The notes: generated by a model from the sequence alone, not told the origin. A stretch of DNA of 49,680 nucleotides from Enterobacter asburiae (GCF_008080435.1 NZ_VRKN01000021.1:1-49680), one strand, 5' to 3'; shown: positions 8,867-19,670, counted from the stretch's first letter. Translations and numbers: made by a program.

Positions 8867-8992
8867 TGTTGTTCTCCACGATCTTCTTATTTTCACATCG
8901 GCTGAGCCGACCTGTTGTCAGAAAGGCCAGCAGTGTGACGTGCTGGCCTGTCGGTTTTCTTATGAATCTGGAATGGTGAGCGTGTCGTCGCG

Positions 8993-9523
8993 TTAGCGCA
9001 GCGCCTCAAGAACGGCACCGTCTTCATCCATCTGGTCCAGACGGGTGAGCAGCTTGCGAGTGATGTGCTCAAGCTGGTCGCGCTCGGCGGTGCTGAGGAC
9101 GGACCAGAGTTTGTGCAGGCAATTGTGCTGAGGTGGCAGCACCTCGCGCAGGAACTGGTGACCTTTATCGGTCAGTTGCAGATGCAGGCAGCGGCGATCG
9201 TTGTCGCTTTCACGGCGCTCAATCCAGCCGCGCTTTTCGAGTTCATCGGCAATACGGGTCGCATTGGTACGGGAGGAGCCCAGCGCGCAGCTCAGTTCGG
9301 AAGGCTGAATGCTGTGATTTTCCTGAGACTCCAGCGTAATCAACGCCATAAACAACGTCTCGTTAATCCCTTGAGCTTTCAGCATTTTATTACGGTTTTC
9401 CAGTAGCTTACCCTGCATGTGCATGCACAGGCGAGTCAGCAGGATTTCCTGATACGGGAAGTCCTCATGGCGACTGGCGCGGAATTTAAGCATTTGTTCA
9501 ATGGGCGTAAACGAACTATCCAT
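8993..9523 (-). CDS. emrR: MarR-family repressor EmrR (MprA)
   Basis: A 176-residue winged-helix repressor, the same length as E. coli EmrR/MprA. It represses emrRAB and is released by uncouplers and phenolic compounds. The MarR DNA-binding region (about 55-130) contains [28 protein letters not shown] and the wing [16 protein letters not shown]. The ribosome site GAGG lies before the ATG, with the spacer TTATGCCCAA. It is the first gene of the operon; its promoter and a candidate operator are described separately. Confidence 0.96.
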   Translation of the reverse strand: MDSSFTPIEQMLKFRASRHEDFPYQEILLTRLCMHMQGKLLENRNKMLKAQGINETLFMALITLESQENHSIQPSELSCALGSSRTNATRIADELEKRGWIERRESDNDRRCLHLQLTDKGHQFLREVLPPQHNCLHKLWSVLSTAERDQLEHITRKLLTRLDQMDEDGAVLEALR

Positions 9524-9553
9524 TTGGGCATAACCTCATTAATTACAGCCGAT

Positions 9554-9582
9554 ATAGTAACGATAGTGACAAATAATGTAAA
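9554..9582 (-). promoter_or_regulatory. emrRAB promoter (sigma70-type)
   Basis: On the minus strand a -35 element TTTACA (9577-9582) and a -10 element TACTAT (9554-9559) are separated by 17 bases, 31 bases before the emrR ATG. Spacing and match are good for sigma70. The region resembles the known E. coli emrR promoter as recalled. Confidence 0.65.
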
Positions 9583-9594
9583 TGAATTATTTGT
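9569..9594. promoter_or_regulatory. Inverted repeat overlapping the emrR -35, candidate operator
   Basis: A perfect inverted repeat with nine-base arms (ACAAATAAT and ATTATTTGT) and an eight-base spacer covers the predicted -35 element. The placement suits a repressor site for EmrR, which regulates its own operon. The spacing between arms is wider than in typical MarR sites, so another factor could bind here. Confidence 0.4.
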
Positions 9595-9797
9595 GCGGTT
9601 ATATCCGCCAAACTTATGTCACCATCAGAAAGCGCCGGGTAAGTCCGTGACCCGGTGAGCACAGAAAGCGTAGGGTGTGAACCCGCTGAAGAGAGGATGT
9701 GAGGACGGGGATCTGAACTATTCATGCCGATTGTAAATATGTCACCCACATTAAAATTTCTGGGATAAATGATTACGTTTACATTAACAGAGTGAAG

Positions 9798-9821
9798 GGC
9801 CTCTTAACACCCTAAGAGGCC
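9798..9821 (-). terminator. Hairpin downstream of the ygaY-like gene
   Basis: Nine-base arms GGCCTCTTA and TAAGAGGCC with a six-base loop lie 16 bases past the stop of the minus-strand ygaY-like gene. The sequence after the hairpin (CTTCACTCTG) is not a clear U-tract, so this is a likely but weak intrinsic terminator. Confidence 0.5.
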
Positions 9822-9836
9822 AACTCAATGTAAATG

Positions 9837-11021
9837 TTAGTTAATTGCATCCTGACGGTGATAACCGCGCCACCATACTAGCAGGTTGAGGGTAGCGACG
9901 ATGGCCCCAATCGCGCATACCCCCGACCAGCCTGCATGCTGCCACGCCGACGCTGAAATGAGCGAACCCGCAGCGCCGCCAATGAAGTAGCTGGTCATGT
10001 ATCCGGCCGTCAGGCGGTTACGCGCCTCTGGCTTCACGCGATAGATGACGGTCTGATTGGTGATGTGAACGCCCTGAACGGTGAGATCGAGTACCAGGAT
10101 ACCGACGATCAGCGCCAGCACCGAGATGTGTCCGTACCAGATCGCCGCCCAGGAGAGCAGAAGTAAAACCAGCCCTGCGGAGGTGGTCAAGTGGGATTTG
10201 CCCTTGTCGGCCAGCCCGCCAGCGGGACGCGCGCCCAGCGCGCCTGCGGCACCGGCCAGGCCGAACAGGCCAATCACCCCTTCGGAATAATTGAACGGCG
10301 GCGCGGCCAGCAGAAATGCCATCGACGTCCACAGAATGCTGAAGTTAGCGAAGGTAAAACAGCCCAGCAGGGCACGGGTGCGCAGAAGCTTATCCTGGGT
10401 GAACAGACTGAAAACGGAGGCCAGCAGCTGCGGATAGTTCAGGTGGTTTTCCTGCTTCACTTTCGGCAACCCGCGCCACAGCGCCAGCGCCATGACGACC
10501 ATCAGCACGCTCGCCACCCAGTATACGGTGCGCCAGCCGCCGAGGCTTGCCAGCAGCCCGGCAACGGTACGCGCCAGCAAAATCCCCAACAGCAGGCCGC
10601 TCATGATAGTGCCCACCACCTTGCCGCGTTTTTCCGGGGAGGCGAGGGTCGCGGCGAGCGGGACCAGGATTTGCGCCACCACGGAGAACAGCCCCGTTAG
10701 CGCGGTACCGACGATCATCATCGTCAACGACTGGCTGCTGGCGGTGATTAGCATCCCACCGGCGGCCAGCAGGGTCATGGAGACGATCAGCATTCGACGT
10801 TCAAACATATCGCCGAGCGGTACCAGGAACAGCAGCCCGGCGGCATAGCCTAGCTGTGCTGCGGTGACGATAAAACCTGCGGAGCTGGCAGAGAGATTGA
10901 ACGCGCGGGCGATGGTGTCGAGAAGAGGTTGCGCGTAATAGTTGCTGGCGACTGCCAGACCCGTTGCCACGGACATTAAAAGGATGAGCGCGGGGCTAAG
11001 CCCCTGAGTTGTTTTTGTCAT
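9837..11021 (-). CDS. ygaY: MFS transporter, intact YgaY-like exporter
   Basis: A 394-residue inner-membrane protein with about 12 membrane segments and the layout of the DHA1 drug-export family (PLGDMFERRMLIV near residues 68-80 is motif A between segments 2 and 3). It occupies the position of E. coli ygaY, which is annotated there as a broken gene; here the frame is complete. The substrate is unknown; sugar or drug efflux are typical for the family. The gene is alone on the minus strand between the proU and emr operons, with a REP-like pair upstream. Confidence 0.82.
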   Translation of the reverse strand: MTKTTQGLSPALILLMSVATGLAVASNYYAQPLLDTIARAFNLSASSAGFIVTAAQLGYAAGLLFLVPLGDMFERRMLIVSMTLLAAGGMLITASSQSLTMMIVGTALTGLFSVVAQILVPLAATLASPEKRGKVVGTIMSGLLLGILLARTVAGLLASLGGWRTVYWVASVLMVVMALALWRGLPKVKQENHLNYPQLLASVFSLFTQDKLLRTRALLGCFTFANFSILWTSMAFLLAAPPFNYSEGVIGLFGLAGAAGALGARPAGGLADKGKSHLTTSAGLVLLLLSWAAIWYGHISVLALIVGILVLDLTVQGVHITNQTVIYRVKPEARNRLTAGYMTSYFIGGAAGSLISASAWQHAGWSGVCAIGAIVATLNLLVWWRGYHRQDAIN

Positions 11022-11124
11022 TAGTTTCAGGAATCGTTAGTTGAGTGATTATTTTTCCGGAAACCATAATAGCTAATGATTGTGAATGTTGGGGGATTGT
11101 TATGTGTGTGTTTGTGCGGTTAAT

Positions 11125-11206
11125 CCCCTCACCCTAACCCTCTCCCCAAAGGGGAGAGGGAACGATTACACCCTCTCCCCTTTGGGGAGAGGGCCGGAGT
11201 GAGGGG
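11125..11206. repeat. Head-to-head pair of CCCTCTCCC-family REP-like palindromes, copies 2 and 3
   Basis: Two units face each other across a 12-base spacer. The left reads CCCCTCACCCTAA then CCCTCTCCCC AAAGGGGAGAGGG; the right repeats the stem with TTT in the loop and ends GGCCGGAGTGAGGGG. The pair is a BIME-like unit that begins 14 bases beyond the proX stop, in the place of the proU transcription end. On the minus strand it could act as a terminator or mRNA-stabilising structure. Confidence 0.85.
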
Positions 11207-11219
11207 TAGGGTTTTGTTT

Positions 11220-12215
11220 TTACTTCTGCGCTGCAAGCGCCTCTTTCACCCAGCCGTCAAACTGCTGCTGGTGGGCTTTGATCCAGCCGTCAACGTGGCC
11301 TTTAACATCCGCTTCAGACGATTTGCCCGCATGCATCATCGCGTTCTGGGCATTGATGTCCGCCAGCGGCAGCTTCATCACCGAGAACAACTTCGCCGCC
11401 GCCGGGTTTTTCTCAGCCCAGGCTTTGTTAGCCACGATATGCATCGTGTTCACCGGGAAGCCGTAGTTCATGCCGTTCGGCAGTTTGGTATCGATATCTT
11501 TCTGCTCGCCCGGCAGGGAAGAGAACGGCACCTGCAGCCACACCACGTCTTTACCCGGCTTCAGCACGTCGCTCACCCAATACGGCGTCCAGGTGTAGTA
11601 GATCACCGGTTTACCCTCTTTGAAGCGGGCAATGGTGTCAGCCATCATCGCGGAGTAGTTACCGTGGTTCACATCGACGGTCTTCGCCAGATCAAAGGCT
11701 TTGTTCTGGTGATTAATCACCGCTTCACAGCCCCAGCCCGGTGAACAGCCCATCATGTCGGCCTTGCCGTCACCGTTGGTGTCAAACAGTTTGGCGATCT
11801 TCGGATCCTTCAGCTGTTCAATGTTGGTGATGTGGTACTTATCGGCGGTTTTCTTGTCGATCAGATAACCCTGCGCCGCACCCGTCACGAAGGTACCTTC
11901 GCGATAGAATTTCTTGTCGCCACCGGCGGCGGCATACATGTCGTCATGCAGCGGCTGCCAGTTCACCGCGGTAAATGTGGCGTCACCGGAGGCAATCGAG
12001 GTATAGCCCACGTTGTAATCCACTTCGCTCGGCGTGTTGACCGTATAGCCCAGCTTCTCCAGCGCGCGGCTGACGATCAGGGTCTGGAAGCTCTCTTCCG
12101 AAATGGTGCTCTGCACCGGCTGCACGGTAATGCCTTTGCCCGGCAGGTCTGCTGCAAACGCGCTGGTGGAGACAAGGGTGGCAAACGCGGTAGCAAAAAG
12201 TACGTTATGTCGCAT
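11220..12215 (-). CDS. proX: Glycine betaine/proline-binding protein ProX
   Basis: Periplasmic substrate-binding protein of the ProU osmoprotectant ABC system. The 331-residue precursor has a Sec signal peptide cleaved after about residue 21 ([11 protein letters not shown]). Trp residues in [15 protein letters not shown] and TWTPYWVSD correspond to the aromatic box that holds the quaternary ammonium group. It follows proW after nine bases as the last gene of proVWX. Confidence 0.97.
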   Translation of the reverse strand: MRHNVLFATAFATLVSTSAFAADLPGKGITVQPVQSTISEESFQTLIVSRALEKLGYTVNTPSEVDYNVGYTSIASGDATFTAVNWQPLHDDMYAAAGGDKKFYREGTFVTGAAQGYLIDKKTADKYHITNIEQLKDPKIAKLFDTNGDGKADMMGCSPGWGCEAVINHQNKAFDLAKTVDVNHGNYSAMMADTIARFKEGKPVIYYTWTPYWVSDVLKPGKDVVWLQVPFSSLPGEQKDIDTKLPNGMNYGFPVNTMHIVANKAWAEKNPAAAKLFSVMKLPLADINAQNAMMHAGKSSEADVKGHVDGWIKAHQQQFDGWVKEALAAQK

Positions 12216-12224
12216 CGTTGTTCC

Positions 12225-13295
12225 TTATTTTGATTTCGTGAAAGGGCGGGTGAGTAACCCGACAGGGCCGGTGCTATACCAGCGACGGTTGCCGCGACTG
12301 CGTGAATCACGACCGACGGCCTGGGTCAGGCGGTCAAGAATAATGGCGAGGATCACGATGCCCACGCCGCCGACGGTGGCCAGCCCCATGTCGAGACGGC
12401 CAATGCCGCGCAGCACCATCTGACCCAGACCGCCAACGGCAATCATCGAGGCAATCACCACCATCGACAGGGCCAGCATCAGCGTCTGGTTAACGCCCGC
12501 CATGATGGTCGGCATCGCCAGCGGGAGCTGAACTTTAAACAGCATCTGGCGCGGGCTGGCACCGAACGAGCGTGACGCTTCGATCAGGTCTGCAGGCACC
12601 TGGTTAATCCCCAGAATGGTCAGACGAATAATTGGCGGCAAGGCGAAGATAATGGTCACCACCACGCCCGGCACGTTGCCGATGCCGAACAGCATCACGA
12701 TAGGCACCAGATAAACGAACGCCGGGGTGGTCTGCATCGCATCCAGCAGCGGACGAATAATCTTCGCCGCCCGCGGGCTGCGCGCCAGCCAGATCCCCAT
12801 CGGCAGGCCGATCGCCACGCAGAAGAGCAGGGCGGTCAGCACGAGCGCCAGGGTGATCATCGCCTGAGACCATGCGCCAATCGCACCGATCGCAATCAGT
12901 GAGATCAGCGTCGCGACCCCCATCCCTGCGCTACCGAACTGCCAGGCGATCAGGGAGAACAGGATAATCGCCACCGGCGCCGGCATGCCGAGCATCAGTT
13001 GCTGGAAACCGTTCAGGATGTAATCCACCGGGATGCGGATCCCCTGGAAGACCGGACGGAAGTGAGTGACCACCCAGTCGATCCCCTCCGTGACCCAGCT
13101 GTCCAGCGGGATCAGCGTTTTGTGGAACGGATCCATGATGTTGAAATGTTCTGGCGCAGGCGCGGGTGCGCTGTTCAGCCAGTCTGCCGCGCCGCCGCCA
13201 TCGGCAGGGGCAGGCGTGGAACCCCACGCATCGGCGGACTGCGCAGCGTTGTCCGCTGCCTCAGTGGTGCCCCACGGGTTAGATTGATCAGCCAT
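12225..13295 (-). CDS. proW: Glycine betaine/proline ABC permease ProW
   Basis: Membrane subunit of ProU, 356 residues. A long hydrophilic N-terminus rich in Ala, Asp and Pro (about 1-95) is specific to ProW and is followed by about seven membrane segments. The EAA loop that docks on ProV is visible in [22 protein letters not shown] (about residues 245-265; shown in part: [10 protein letters not shown]). The start overlaps the proV end by eight bases, which indicates translational coupling. Confidence 0.97.
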   Translation of the reverse strand: MADQSNPWGTTEAADNAAQSADAWGSTPAPADGGGAADWLNSAPAPAPEHFNIMDPFHKTLIPLDSWVTEGIDWVVTHFRPVFQGIRIPVDYILNGFQQLMLGMPAPVAIILFSLIAWQFGSAGMGVATLISLIAIGAIGAWSQAMITLALVLTALLFCVAIGLPMGIWLARSPRAAKIIRPLLDAMQTTPAFVYLVPIVMLFGIGNVPGVVVTIIFALPPIIRLTILGINQVPADLIEASRSFGASPRQMLFKVQLPLAMPTIMAGVNQTLMLALSMVVIASMIAVGGLGQMVLRGIGRLDMGLATVGGVGIVILAIILDRLTQAVGRDSRSRGNRRWYSTGPVGLLTRPFTKSK

Positions 13296-14490
13296 TGTTT
13301 GCCCCCTCGCGATCTAAAGCCTGCAGCAGCATGCGTTTTGAGATGATGCCGACGTACTGTTGTTCCTCACCGACTACCGGCACGGCACACGGTGCCTGCC
13401 CCACATGAGAGAGCAACTCGCTTAGCGGCGTTTCGGCGTCCACGGCAAGCGGAGCGTCAATGACCGCCGCATCGATTCCCCGGTTTTCGCCAAGCGCGGT
13501 TTTCAGGGAGTCGATGGAGACAACGCCAACAAATTTATTGCCGCGTTCAACCAGATAGCCGTATTCACGATCTTCGTCCTGCAGCAGCTTAAGCGCGGAG
13601 CGCGGGCCGAAACCTGGCGTTTTACGGATAATGCCGTTTGGCGCCCGACGGGCAATATCTTTGGCGCTAAACACCTGGCTAATATCCACGCCGCGGAAGA
13701 AGGTGCGCACATAATCATTCGCCGGATTATTGAGAATTTCATCCGGCGTGCCGACCTGCACCACTTCACCATTTTGCATAATGGCAATACGGTCGCCAAT
13801 ACGCATAGCTTCATCCAGATCGTGGGAAATAAAGACAACAGTGCGTTGATGTTTAGCCTGTAATTTTACCAGCTCATCCTGCATCTCGGTGCGAATTAAC
13901 GGATCCAGCGCTGAGAAGGCTTCATCCATTAATAATATGTCTGGATTAATGGCTAATGCACGGGCTAATCCTACGCGCTGACGCATACCGCCAGAAAGTT
14001 CATCCGGGTACGCATGTGCATAATTTTCCAGCCCAACCTGACGCAGTGCATCAAGGGCTTTTTCCTGACGTTCCTGAGCGGGCGTGCCGGCTAATTCCAT
14101 GCCAAAGGCGGTATTATCCAGCACCGTCATGTGCGGCATCAGCGCGAATGACTGGAACACCATTGCGATCTTCTTTCTGCGCACCTCGCGAAGCTCAGCG
14201 TCTGATATTCTGGCGATATCCACGCCGTCAATCAGCACCTGTCCGCGGGTGGGTTCAATCAGGCGATTGAGAAGGCGAACCATAGTGGATTTACCCGAAC
14301 CGGATAATCCCATGATGACAAAAATCTCGCCTTCTTCAATGGCCAGACTGGCGTCTTTAACGCCAAGCGATAGCCCGGTTTTTTCCAGAATTTGCTCTTT
14401 CGTAAGGCCTTTCTCAATATATTTGAATGCGCGCTGCGGGTGCTCGCCAAATACTTTATAAAGATTTTTCACTTCTAATTTAATTGCCAT
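13288..14490 (-). CDS. proV: Glycine betaine/proline ABC ATPase ProV
   Basis: Cytoplasmic ATPase of ProU, 400 residues. Walker A is GLSGSGKST (61-69), the signature LSGGM is at 165-169 and Walker B ILLMDE at 185-190. Two CBS domains occupy about 280-395 and are the likely ionic-strength sensor, as in the related OpuA system. First gene of the operon, preceded by a conserved promoter at 14559-14586. In E. coli proU is silenced by H-NS through sites in and before proV and is induced by high osmolarity. Confidence 0.97.
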   Translation of the reverse strand: MAIKLEVKNLYKVFGEHPQRAFKYIEKGLTKEQILEKTGLSLGVKDASLAIEEGEIFVIMGLSGSGKSTMVRLLNRLIEPTRGQVLIDGVDIARISDAELREVRRKKIAMVFQSFALMPHMTVLDNTAFGMELAGTPAQERQEKALDALRQVGLENYAHAYPDELSGGMRQRVGLARALAINPDILLMDEAFSALDPLIRTEMQDELVKLQAKHQRTVVFISHDLDEAMRIGDRIAIMQNGEVVQVGTPDEILNNPANDYVRTFFRGVDISQVFSAKDIARRAPNGIIRKTPGFGPRSALKLLQDEDREYGYLVERGNKFVGVVSIDSLKTALGENRGIDAAVIDAPLAVDAETPLSELLSHVGQAPCAVPVVGEEQQYVGIISKRMLLQALDREGANNG

Positions 14491-14558
14491 GCAATAGAGA
14501 GTGTCCTGTTATTTGTTTATGTCGATATGATTACCATGGTAAATTGTTAACGGGCATA

Positions 14559-14586
14559 ACCCTAACATACTGAGAATCTGAGACAA
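14559..14586 (-). promoter_or_regulatory. proU P2 promoter
   Basis: On the minus strand TTGTCT (14581-14586) and TAGGGT (14559-14564) are 16 bases apart. The core TTGTCTCAGATTCT and TATGTTAGGGT agrees with the osmoregulated E. coli proU P2 promoter as recalled, at a similar distance (about 70 bases) from the proV start. Confidence 0.75.
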
Positions 14587-14703
14587 CCCTGTGTCGAGCT
14601 GAGCGCGAAGTTTTGGCGTAAGCGAAATGGCTGAATTTCCCATGAATAAAGGGCTGAGGACAGTTTGAATTTTTCTCAATTTTTTGCTGCTGCATCGAGA
14701 AAT

Positions 14704-14732
14704 TTCGCCTGAATCGGAATGATTCAGGCGAA
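14704..14732 (-). terminator. Perfect 12-bp hairpin downstream of nrdHIEF
   Basis: TTCGCCTGAATC and GATTCAGGCGAA flank the five-base loop GGAAT. It lies about 90 bases after the nrdF stop and 145 bases upstream of the proU promoter. On the minus strand it is followed by ATTTCTC, a poor U-tract, so termination of nrdHIEF is likely but not certain. Confidence 0.5.
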
Positions 14733-14821
14733 TATGACGTGGAAATTACAGTGTAGTTGTTTTGTAAATATTAGAGAGGGAAATGTTGGGTTTATATTAA
14801 ATTAACGAACGTTAGCGTTCA

Positions 14822-15790
<969 letters not shown>

Positions 15791-17935
15791 TTACAGCGCG
15801 CAGGACACGCAGCCTTCAATTTCGGTACCTTCCAGCGCAAGCTGGCGCAGGCGAATGTAGTAGAGCGTTTTGATGCCTTTCTTCCAGGCGTAGATCTGCG
15901 CTCGGTTGATATCCCGCGTGGTGGCGGTGTCCGGGAAGAACAGCGTCAGCGACAGCCCCTGATCCACATGTTTTGTCGCCTCCGCGTAGGTATCGATGAT
16001 TTTTTCCGGGCCTATCTCATACGCATCCTGATACAGCGCCAGGTTCTCATTGGTCATAAACGGGGCAGGGTAGTAAACACGCCCGGTTTTGCCTTCCTTA
16101 CGAATTTCAATTTTCGACACGATCGGGTGAATGCTCGACGTGGCGTGATTGATGTAGGAGATCGATCCGGTCGGCGGTACGGCCTGCAGGTTCTGGTTAT
16201 AAATGCCGTAGCGCATCACGTCGTCGCGCAGCTGTTGCCACATTTCGCGCGTCGGCAGGGTTATCCCCGCGCGGTAAAACAGTTCGCGCACTTTTTTGGT
16301 TTTCGGCTGCCAGTCGCCTTCCAGATACTGGCTGAAATACTCTCCGCTGGCGTAGCGCGACTGCTCAAAGCCCGCGAACCGCTGGTTGCGCTCGCGCGCC
16401 AGCATCATCGAGGTGTGCAGCGCGTGCCAGGTAATGGCGTAGAAATAGAGGTTGGTGAAATCCAGCCCTTCCGGGCTGCCGTAGGCGATGCCTTCCCGCG
16501 CCAGATAGCCGTGCAGGTTCATCTGCCCCAGCCCGATGGCGTGCGACGCGGCGTTGCCCGCTTCAATAGACGGCACGCTGCGGATGTGGCTCATGTCCGA
16601 CACCGCCGTCAGCCCGCGAATGGCAGTCTCCACCGTGCGGCTAAAGTTGGGGGAATCCATGGTGTGGGCAATATTCAGCGACCCGAGGTTGCAGGAGATA
16701 TCCTTGCCGATGTCCGCGTAGTCCAGGTTCTCGTCGTAGGCTGACGCGCTGTTGACCTGCAGAATCTCCGAGCACAGGTTGCTCATGTTGATGCGCCCGG
16801 CAATCGGGTTCGCGCGGTTCACCGTATCTTCATACATGATGTACGGATAGCCGGACTCAAACTGAATTTCGGCAAGCGTCTGGAAGAAATCGCGGGCGTT
16901 GATGGTCTTTTTGCGAATACGATTGTCGGCCACCAGTTCGTCGTACAGCTCGCTGATGGCCACGTCGCCAAAGGCTTTGCCGTAAATCCGCTCAACGTCA
17001 TACGGTGAGAAGAGCGCCATGTCGGCATTCTCTTTGGCAAGCTTAAAGGTGATATCCGGGATCACCACGCCGAGCGACAGGGTTTTGATGCGGATTTTTT
17101 CGTCGGCGTTTTCGCGTTTGGTATCCAGAAACCGCAGAATGTCCGGATGGTGCGCGTGCAGGTAAACCGCCCCCGCACCCTGACGTGCGCCAAGCTGGTT
17201 AGCATAGGAGAACACATCTTCCAGCATCTTCATCACCGGGATCACGCCGGAGGACTGGTTTTCGATGCGCTTGATCGGCGCGCCCGCTTCACGCAGGTTA
17301 GAGAGCAGAAACGCCACGCCGCCGCCGCGTTTGGAAAGCTGCAGTGCAGAGTTCACCGCACGGCCAATCGACTCCATATTGTCTTCGATACGCAGCAGGA
17401 AGCAGGAAACCAGCTCGCCGCGCTGGGCTTTGCCGCAGTTGAGAAAGGTCGGCGTGGCGGGCTGGAAGCGTCCGGAGAGGATCTCGTCGGTTAGCTGCTC
17501 CGCCAGCGCTTCATCACCCTGCGCCAGCGTCAGCGCCACCATCACTACGCGATCTTCAAAGCTCTCTAAGTAGCGTTTACCGTCAAAGGTCTTCAGGGTG
17601 TAGCTGGTGTAGTACTTCCACGCGCCGAGGAAGGTCTGGAAACGAAAACCGCTGGCGTGCGCGCGTTCAAACAGCTTCACTACAAAGGCACGGTCGTAGC
17701 GGGTGAGCGTGCGTGCTTCGTAGTAGCCCTCGTTAACCAGATAGTCGAGTCGTTCATTCTGGCTCGCGAAGGTCACACTGTTGGGCCGCACGTGGGCGGC
17801 GAAAAAGGCGTCCACCGCCTCACTGTCTTTATCAAACTGAATGCGCCCCTGACGATCGTAGAGGTTGAGCATCGCGTTTAATGCGTGGTAATCCGGTGTC
17901 GCCTGAATCACCCGTTCTGCGGTTGTCGTTGCCAA
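15791..17935 (-). CDS. nrdE: Class Ib ribonucleotide reductase, catalytic subunit NrdE
   Basis: The 714-residue alpha subunit reduces ribonucleoside diphosphates. Visible features are the substrate-site segment [15 protein letters not shown] (redox Cys), NLCSEILQ (active-site Cys and Glu), the C-terminal redox pair in GCVSCAL that is reduced by NrdH, and the barrel segment [18 protein letters not shown]. The ATP-cone domain of class Ia enzymes is absent, as usual for NrdE. Its start lies inside the nrdI end (28-base overlap). Confidence 0.97.
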   Translation of the reverse strand: MATTTAERVIQATPDYHALNAMLNLYDRQGRIQFDKDSEAVDAFFAAHVRPNSVTFASQNERLDYLVNEGYYEARTLTRYDRAFVVKLFERAHASGFRFQTFLGAWKYYTSYTLKTFDGKRYLESFEDRVVMVALTLAQGDEALAEQLTDEILSGRFQPATPTFLNCGKAQRGELVSCFLLRIEDNMESIGRAVNSALQLSKRGGGVAFLLSNLREAGAPIKRIENQSSGVIPVMKMLEDVFSYANQLGARQGAGAVYLHAHHPDILRFLDTKRENADEKIRIKTLSLGVVIPDITFKLAKENADMALFSPYDVERIYGKAFGDVAISELYDELVADNRIRKKTINARDFFQTLAEIQFESGYPYIMYEDTVNRANPIAGRINMSNLCSEILQVNSASAYDENLDYADIGKDISCNLGSLNIAHTMDSPNFSRTVETAIRGLTAVSDMSHIRSVPSIEAGNAASHAIGLGQMNLHGYLAREGIAYGSPEGLDFTNLYFYAITWHALHTSMMLARERNQRFAGFEQSRYASGEYFSQYLEGDWQPKTKKVRELFYRAGITLPTREMWQQLRDDVMRYGIYNQNLQAVPPTGSISYINHATSSIHPIVSKIEIRKEGKTGRVYYPAPFMTNENLALYQDAYEIGPEKIIDTYAEATKHVDQGLSLTLFFPDTATTRDINRAQIYAWKKGIKTLYYIRLRQLALEGTEIEGCVSCAL

Positions 17936-18318
17936 AATTCGTTCACTCCTTTACGCACGTTTTCGACGTCCTGCTGTGTCCCCATCAGCTCAAAACGATA
18001 GAGATACGGCACGCCGCATTTTTGAGAGATGACATCCCCGGCGCGGCCAAAGGCGTCGCCGAAATTGCGATTCCCCGCCGCGATAACGCCGCGGATTAGC
18101 CCGCGGTTATGAGGATCGTTCAGAAAGCGGATCACCTGGCGAGGCACCGCGCCCGCTGTACCGCCTCCGCCATAGCTGGGCACCACCAGAATGTAAGGTT
18201 CCTCTACCCGGATCCGCTCCCGCTCGTTGAGCGGAATGCGCACCGCAGGCAGCCCGACGCGCTCAATAAAGCGGAGCGTGTTTTCCGAGCTGCTGGAGAA
18301 GAAAACCAGCCCACTCAT
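17908..18318 (-). CDS. nrdI: Flavodoxin-like NrdI
   Basis: A 136-residue flavoprotein that supplies superoxide to assemble the Mn(III)2-tyrosyl cofactor of NrdF. The start [21 protein letters not shown] gives the FMN phosphate loop (SSSSENT), and [17 protein letters not shown] is the typical flavin loop region. It overlaps nrdH by four bases and nrdE by 28 bases, so the operon nrdHIEF is tightly coupled. Confidence 0.96.
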   Translation of the reverse strand: MSGLVFFSSSSENTLRFIERVGLPAVRIPLNERERIRVEEPYILVVPSYGGGGTAGAVPRQVIRFLNDPHNRGLIRGVIAAGNRNFGDAFGRAGDVISQKCGVPYLYRFELMGTQQDVENVRKGVNEFWQRQPQNG

Positions 18319-18554
18319 GCCCGGGCGGCCTGCGCGGCGAGGCGGTTAATCATGTCCGGGCGAAAGCCAGACCAGCTTGTCTCCCCGGCGACCACCACCG
18401 GAAGCTGACGAAAACCCTGCTTGCGCAGGGTATCGGCGGCCTCGGGTACTTGGTCAACATTCACCATCTCAAACGCCACGCCACGGCTTTCCATTGCCCG
18501 TTTTGTTGCATGGCACTGAACACAATCGTTACGGGTGTAAATAATAATGCTCAT
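18315..18554 (-). CDS. nrdH: Glutaredoxin-like electron donor NrdH
   Basis: A 79-residue thioredoxin-fold protein that reduces NrdE, receiving electrons from thioredoxin reductase. The redox motif CVQC is at 11-14 and the conserved C-terminal SGFRPDMI is present. The start [10 protein letters not shown] at 18554 was taken from the E. coli alignment; an ATG at 18569 would add MEIRI. The ribosome site is weak for both. First gene of nrdHIEF, with a candidate NrdR-site pair upstream. Confidence 0.93.
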   Translation of the reverse strand: MSIIIYTRNDCVQCHATKRAMESRGVAFEMVNVDQVPEAADTLRKQGFRQLPVVVAGETSWSGFRPDMINRLAAQAARA

Positions 18555-18630
18555 GATTCGTATTTCCATTTAAAATGAGAGTGCGGCGCGAGTCATCGCG
18601 TCAGGTTGTGTGTGTCTTGCTAAAAGGAAT

Positions 18631-18672
18631 ACTAGATGTAGTTGTCTTAAGTTTCAACCATACAAGATATGG
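18631..18672 (-). promoter_or_regulatory. Candidate NrdR boxes upstream of nrdH
   Basis: Two palindrome-like sites, ACTAGATGTAGT (18631-18642) and CCATACAAGATATGG (18658-18672), lie about 28 bases centre to centre. NrdR usually binds paired 16-base boxes (ACACTATATATAGTGT-like) about three turns apart upstream of nrd operons. The first matches on reading the minus strand (CTACATCTAGT); the second is weaker. Confidence 0.4.
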
Positions 18673-18750
18673 GAAATTTAGATTAATGTCGCCCCTGTGA
18701 TGAGCACAACGGGGCAAGGCAGGCTATGCGGGTTTTTCAGGCGAGAAGGC

Positions 18751-18785
18751 AAAGAAAAGCCCCAGCAGCCATTGACTACCGGGGC
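18751..18785 (-). terminator. Intrinsic terminator of ygaM
   Basis: Read on the minus strand, GCCCCGGTAGTC pairs with GGCTGCTGGGGC (G-U pairs allowed) around the loop AAT, followed by TTTTCTTT. It lies about 20 bases past the ygaM stop, a good rho-independent terminator. Confidence 0.8.
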
Positions 18786-18806
18786 AGATAAACGTGCGCG
18801 AGCGGG

Positions 18807-19133
18807 TTATTTACGCAGGCTAAGCAGGGCGCCGACGAAGATCCCGACGGCCGCGACCGTGCCCAGCGTGCAGAGCGGTTTTTCCCGCACGAAGGTCGTT
18901 GCGCAGCTGACCGCATCGCAGGCAGCCTGAGTCGTTCGCGTACGCCCGTTCAAGCGCGCGCGGGTTTCACGGAGCAGAGACTGAGCCTTACGTTTTGCGG
19001 CATCCGCTTCGTCCTTCGCGTCAGTTCCCCAGGACTTCAGCACTTCTTCCAGCGTGTCCGCTAATTGGCTGACATCATTACGAATATCCTGAGCGTCGTC
19101 ATTAATATCGTTTCGGTTCGGTCTGTTAAACAT
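18807..19133 (-). CDS. ygaM: Tail-anchored DUF883 protein YgaM
   Basis: A 108-residue member of the ElaB/YqjD/YgaM family (DUF883). A charged, helical, probably coiled-coil body (about 10-70; DDAQDIRNDVSQLADTLEEV) ends in one C-terminal membrane segment (about 84-103, CTLGTVAAVGIFVGALLSL). Paralogues ElaB and YqjD are tail-anchored inner-membrane proteins that bind ribosomes in stationary phase; the same role is likely here by family. Transcribed alone, with its own terminator. Confidence 0.93.
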   Translation of the reverse strand: MFNRPNRNDINDDAQDIRNDVSQLADTLEEVLKSWGTDAKDEADAAKRKAQSLLRETRARLNGRTRTTQAACDAVSCATTFVREKPLCTLGTVAAVGIFVGALLSLRK

Positions 19134-19293
19134 ACGATCCTCCGTAATTTTGTGTTCCCGTTCAGTTTAGTTCAGAAATTTAATATCTGAAGCGCGTCAC
19201 GCGTTATCCGGCAGTTTATGGATTATTCTGAAAGCCCTGCTAATGCTGAATACTGTAAGGTGGCCGGGCAGGAAAAGATAACGAGGAAGAGAT

Positions 19294-19638
19294 ATGTATT
19301 TACGACCTGATGAGGTGGCGCGCGTTCTTGAAAAAGAGGGATTCACCATGGATGAGGTGACATCAAAAGCGTATGGATATCGCCGTGGCGAGAATTATGT
19401 TTACGTTAATCGCGAAGCAAGAATGGGACGTACCGCTCTCATTATTCACCCGACGCTGAAAGACAGAAGTCTGTCATTTGCTGAGCCTGCCTCGGATATT
19501 AAAACCTGCGATCATTATCAGCAATTCCCGCTCTATTTAGGCGGTGAACGGCATGAGCATTATGGTATTCCGCATGGCTTCAGCTCACGTATGGCGCTGG
19601 AGCGGTTTTTGAAGGGACTGTTTGGCGACGTACAGTAA
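19294..19638 (+). CDS. ygaC: DUF2002 family protein YgaC
   Basis: A 114-residue soluble protein nearly identical in length and sequence to E. coli YgaC. It has no assigned function. Conserved stretches are [42 protein letters not shown] and [25 protein letters not shown] (given in part). In E. coli the gene is reported to be controlled by Fur. The ribosome site GAGGAAG lies just before the ATG. Its 3' end converges with alaE across a strong hairpin. Confidence 0.93.
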   Translation: MYLRPDEVARVLEKEGFTMDEVTSKAYGYRRGENYVYVNREARMGRTALIIHPTLKDRSLSFAEPASDIKTCDHYQQFPLYLGGERHEHYGIPHGFSSRMALERFLKGLFGDVQ

Positions 19639-19642
19639 ATTT

Positions 19643-19664
19643 GCGACTGGCGTCCGCCAGTCGC
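19643..19664. terminator. Bidirectional hairpin between ygaC and alaE
   Basis: Nine-base arms GCGACTGGC and GCCAGTCGC enclose a four-base loop in the 32-base gap between two convergent genes. It has no long U-tract on either side, but its place suggests a shared terminator. Confidence 0.65.
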
Positions 19665-19670
19665 CTCACA

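Larger units (their letters stand above)
9524..9836. other. Intergenic region between emrR and the ygaY-like gene
   Basis: A 313-base stretch without a convincing gene, where E. coli carries ygaZH. It contains the emrR promoter (9554-9582), an inverted repeat (9569-9594) and a hairpin at 9798-9821 (GGCCTCTTA/TAAGAGGCC, 9-base arms) that lies 15 bases beyond the stop of neither gene but just upstream of emrR's control region and 16 bases past the ygaY-like start of reading on the far side; its T-tract is weak. A minus-strand reading frame at 9543-9749 has no ribosome site or recognisable domain and crosses the promoter. Confidence 0.6.
14491..14821. other. nrdF-proV intergenic control region
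   Basis: A 331-base AT-rich stretch without genes. It holds the proU P2 promoter, a perfect 12-base inverted repeat (14704-14732) and a weaker hairpin just past the nrdF stop (about 14802-14825, core GAACG/CGTTC). AT-rich tracts upstream of the promoter suit H-NS binding, which is known for E. coli proU. Confidence 0.7.

Noticed and set aside
9543..9749. Minus-strand frame of 68 codons upstream of emrR
   Set aside because: It crosses the predicted emrR promoter, has no ribosome site, and no known domain.
11125..11206. Insertion sequence ends
   Set aside because: The facing repeats have no transposase between them, no target duplication was seen, and the units match the REP-like family at other sites.
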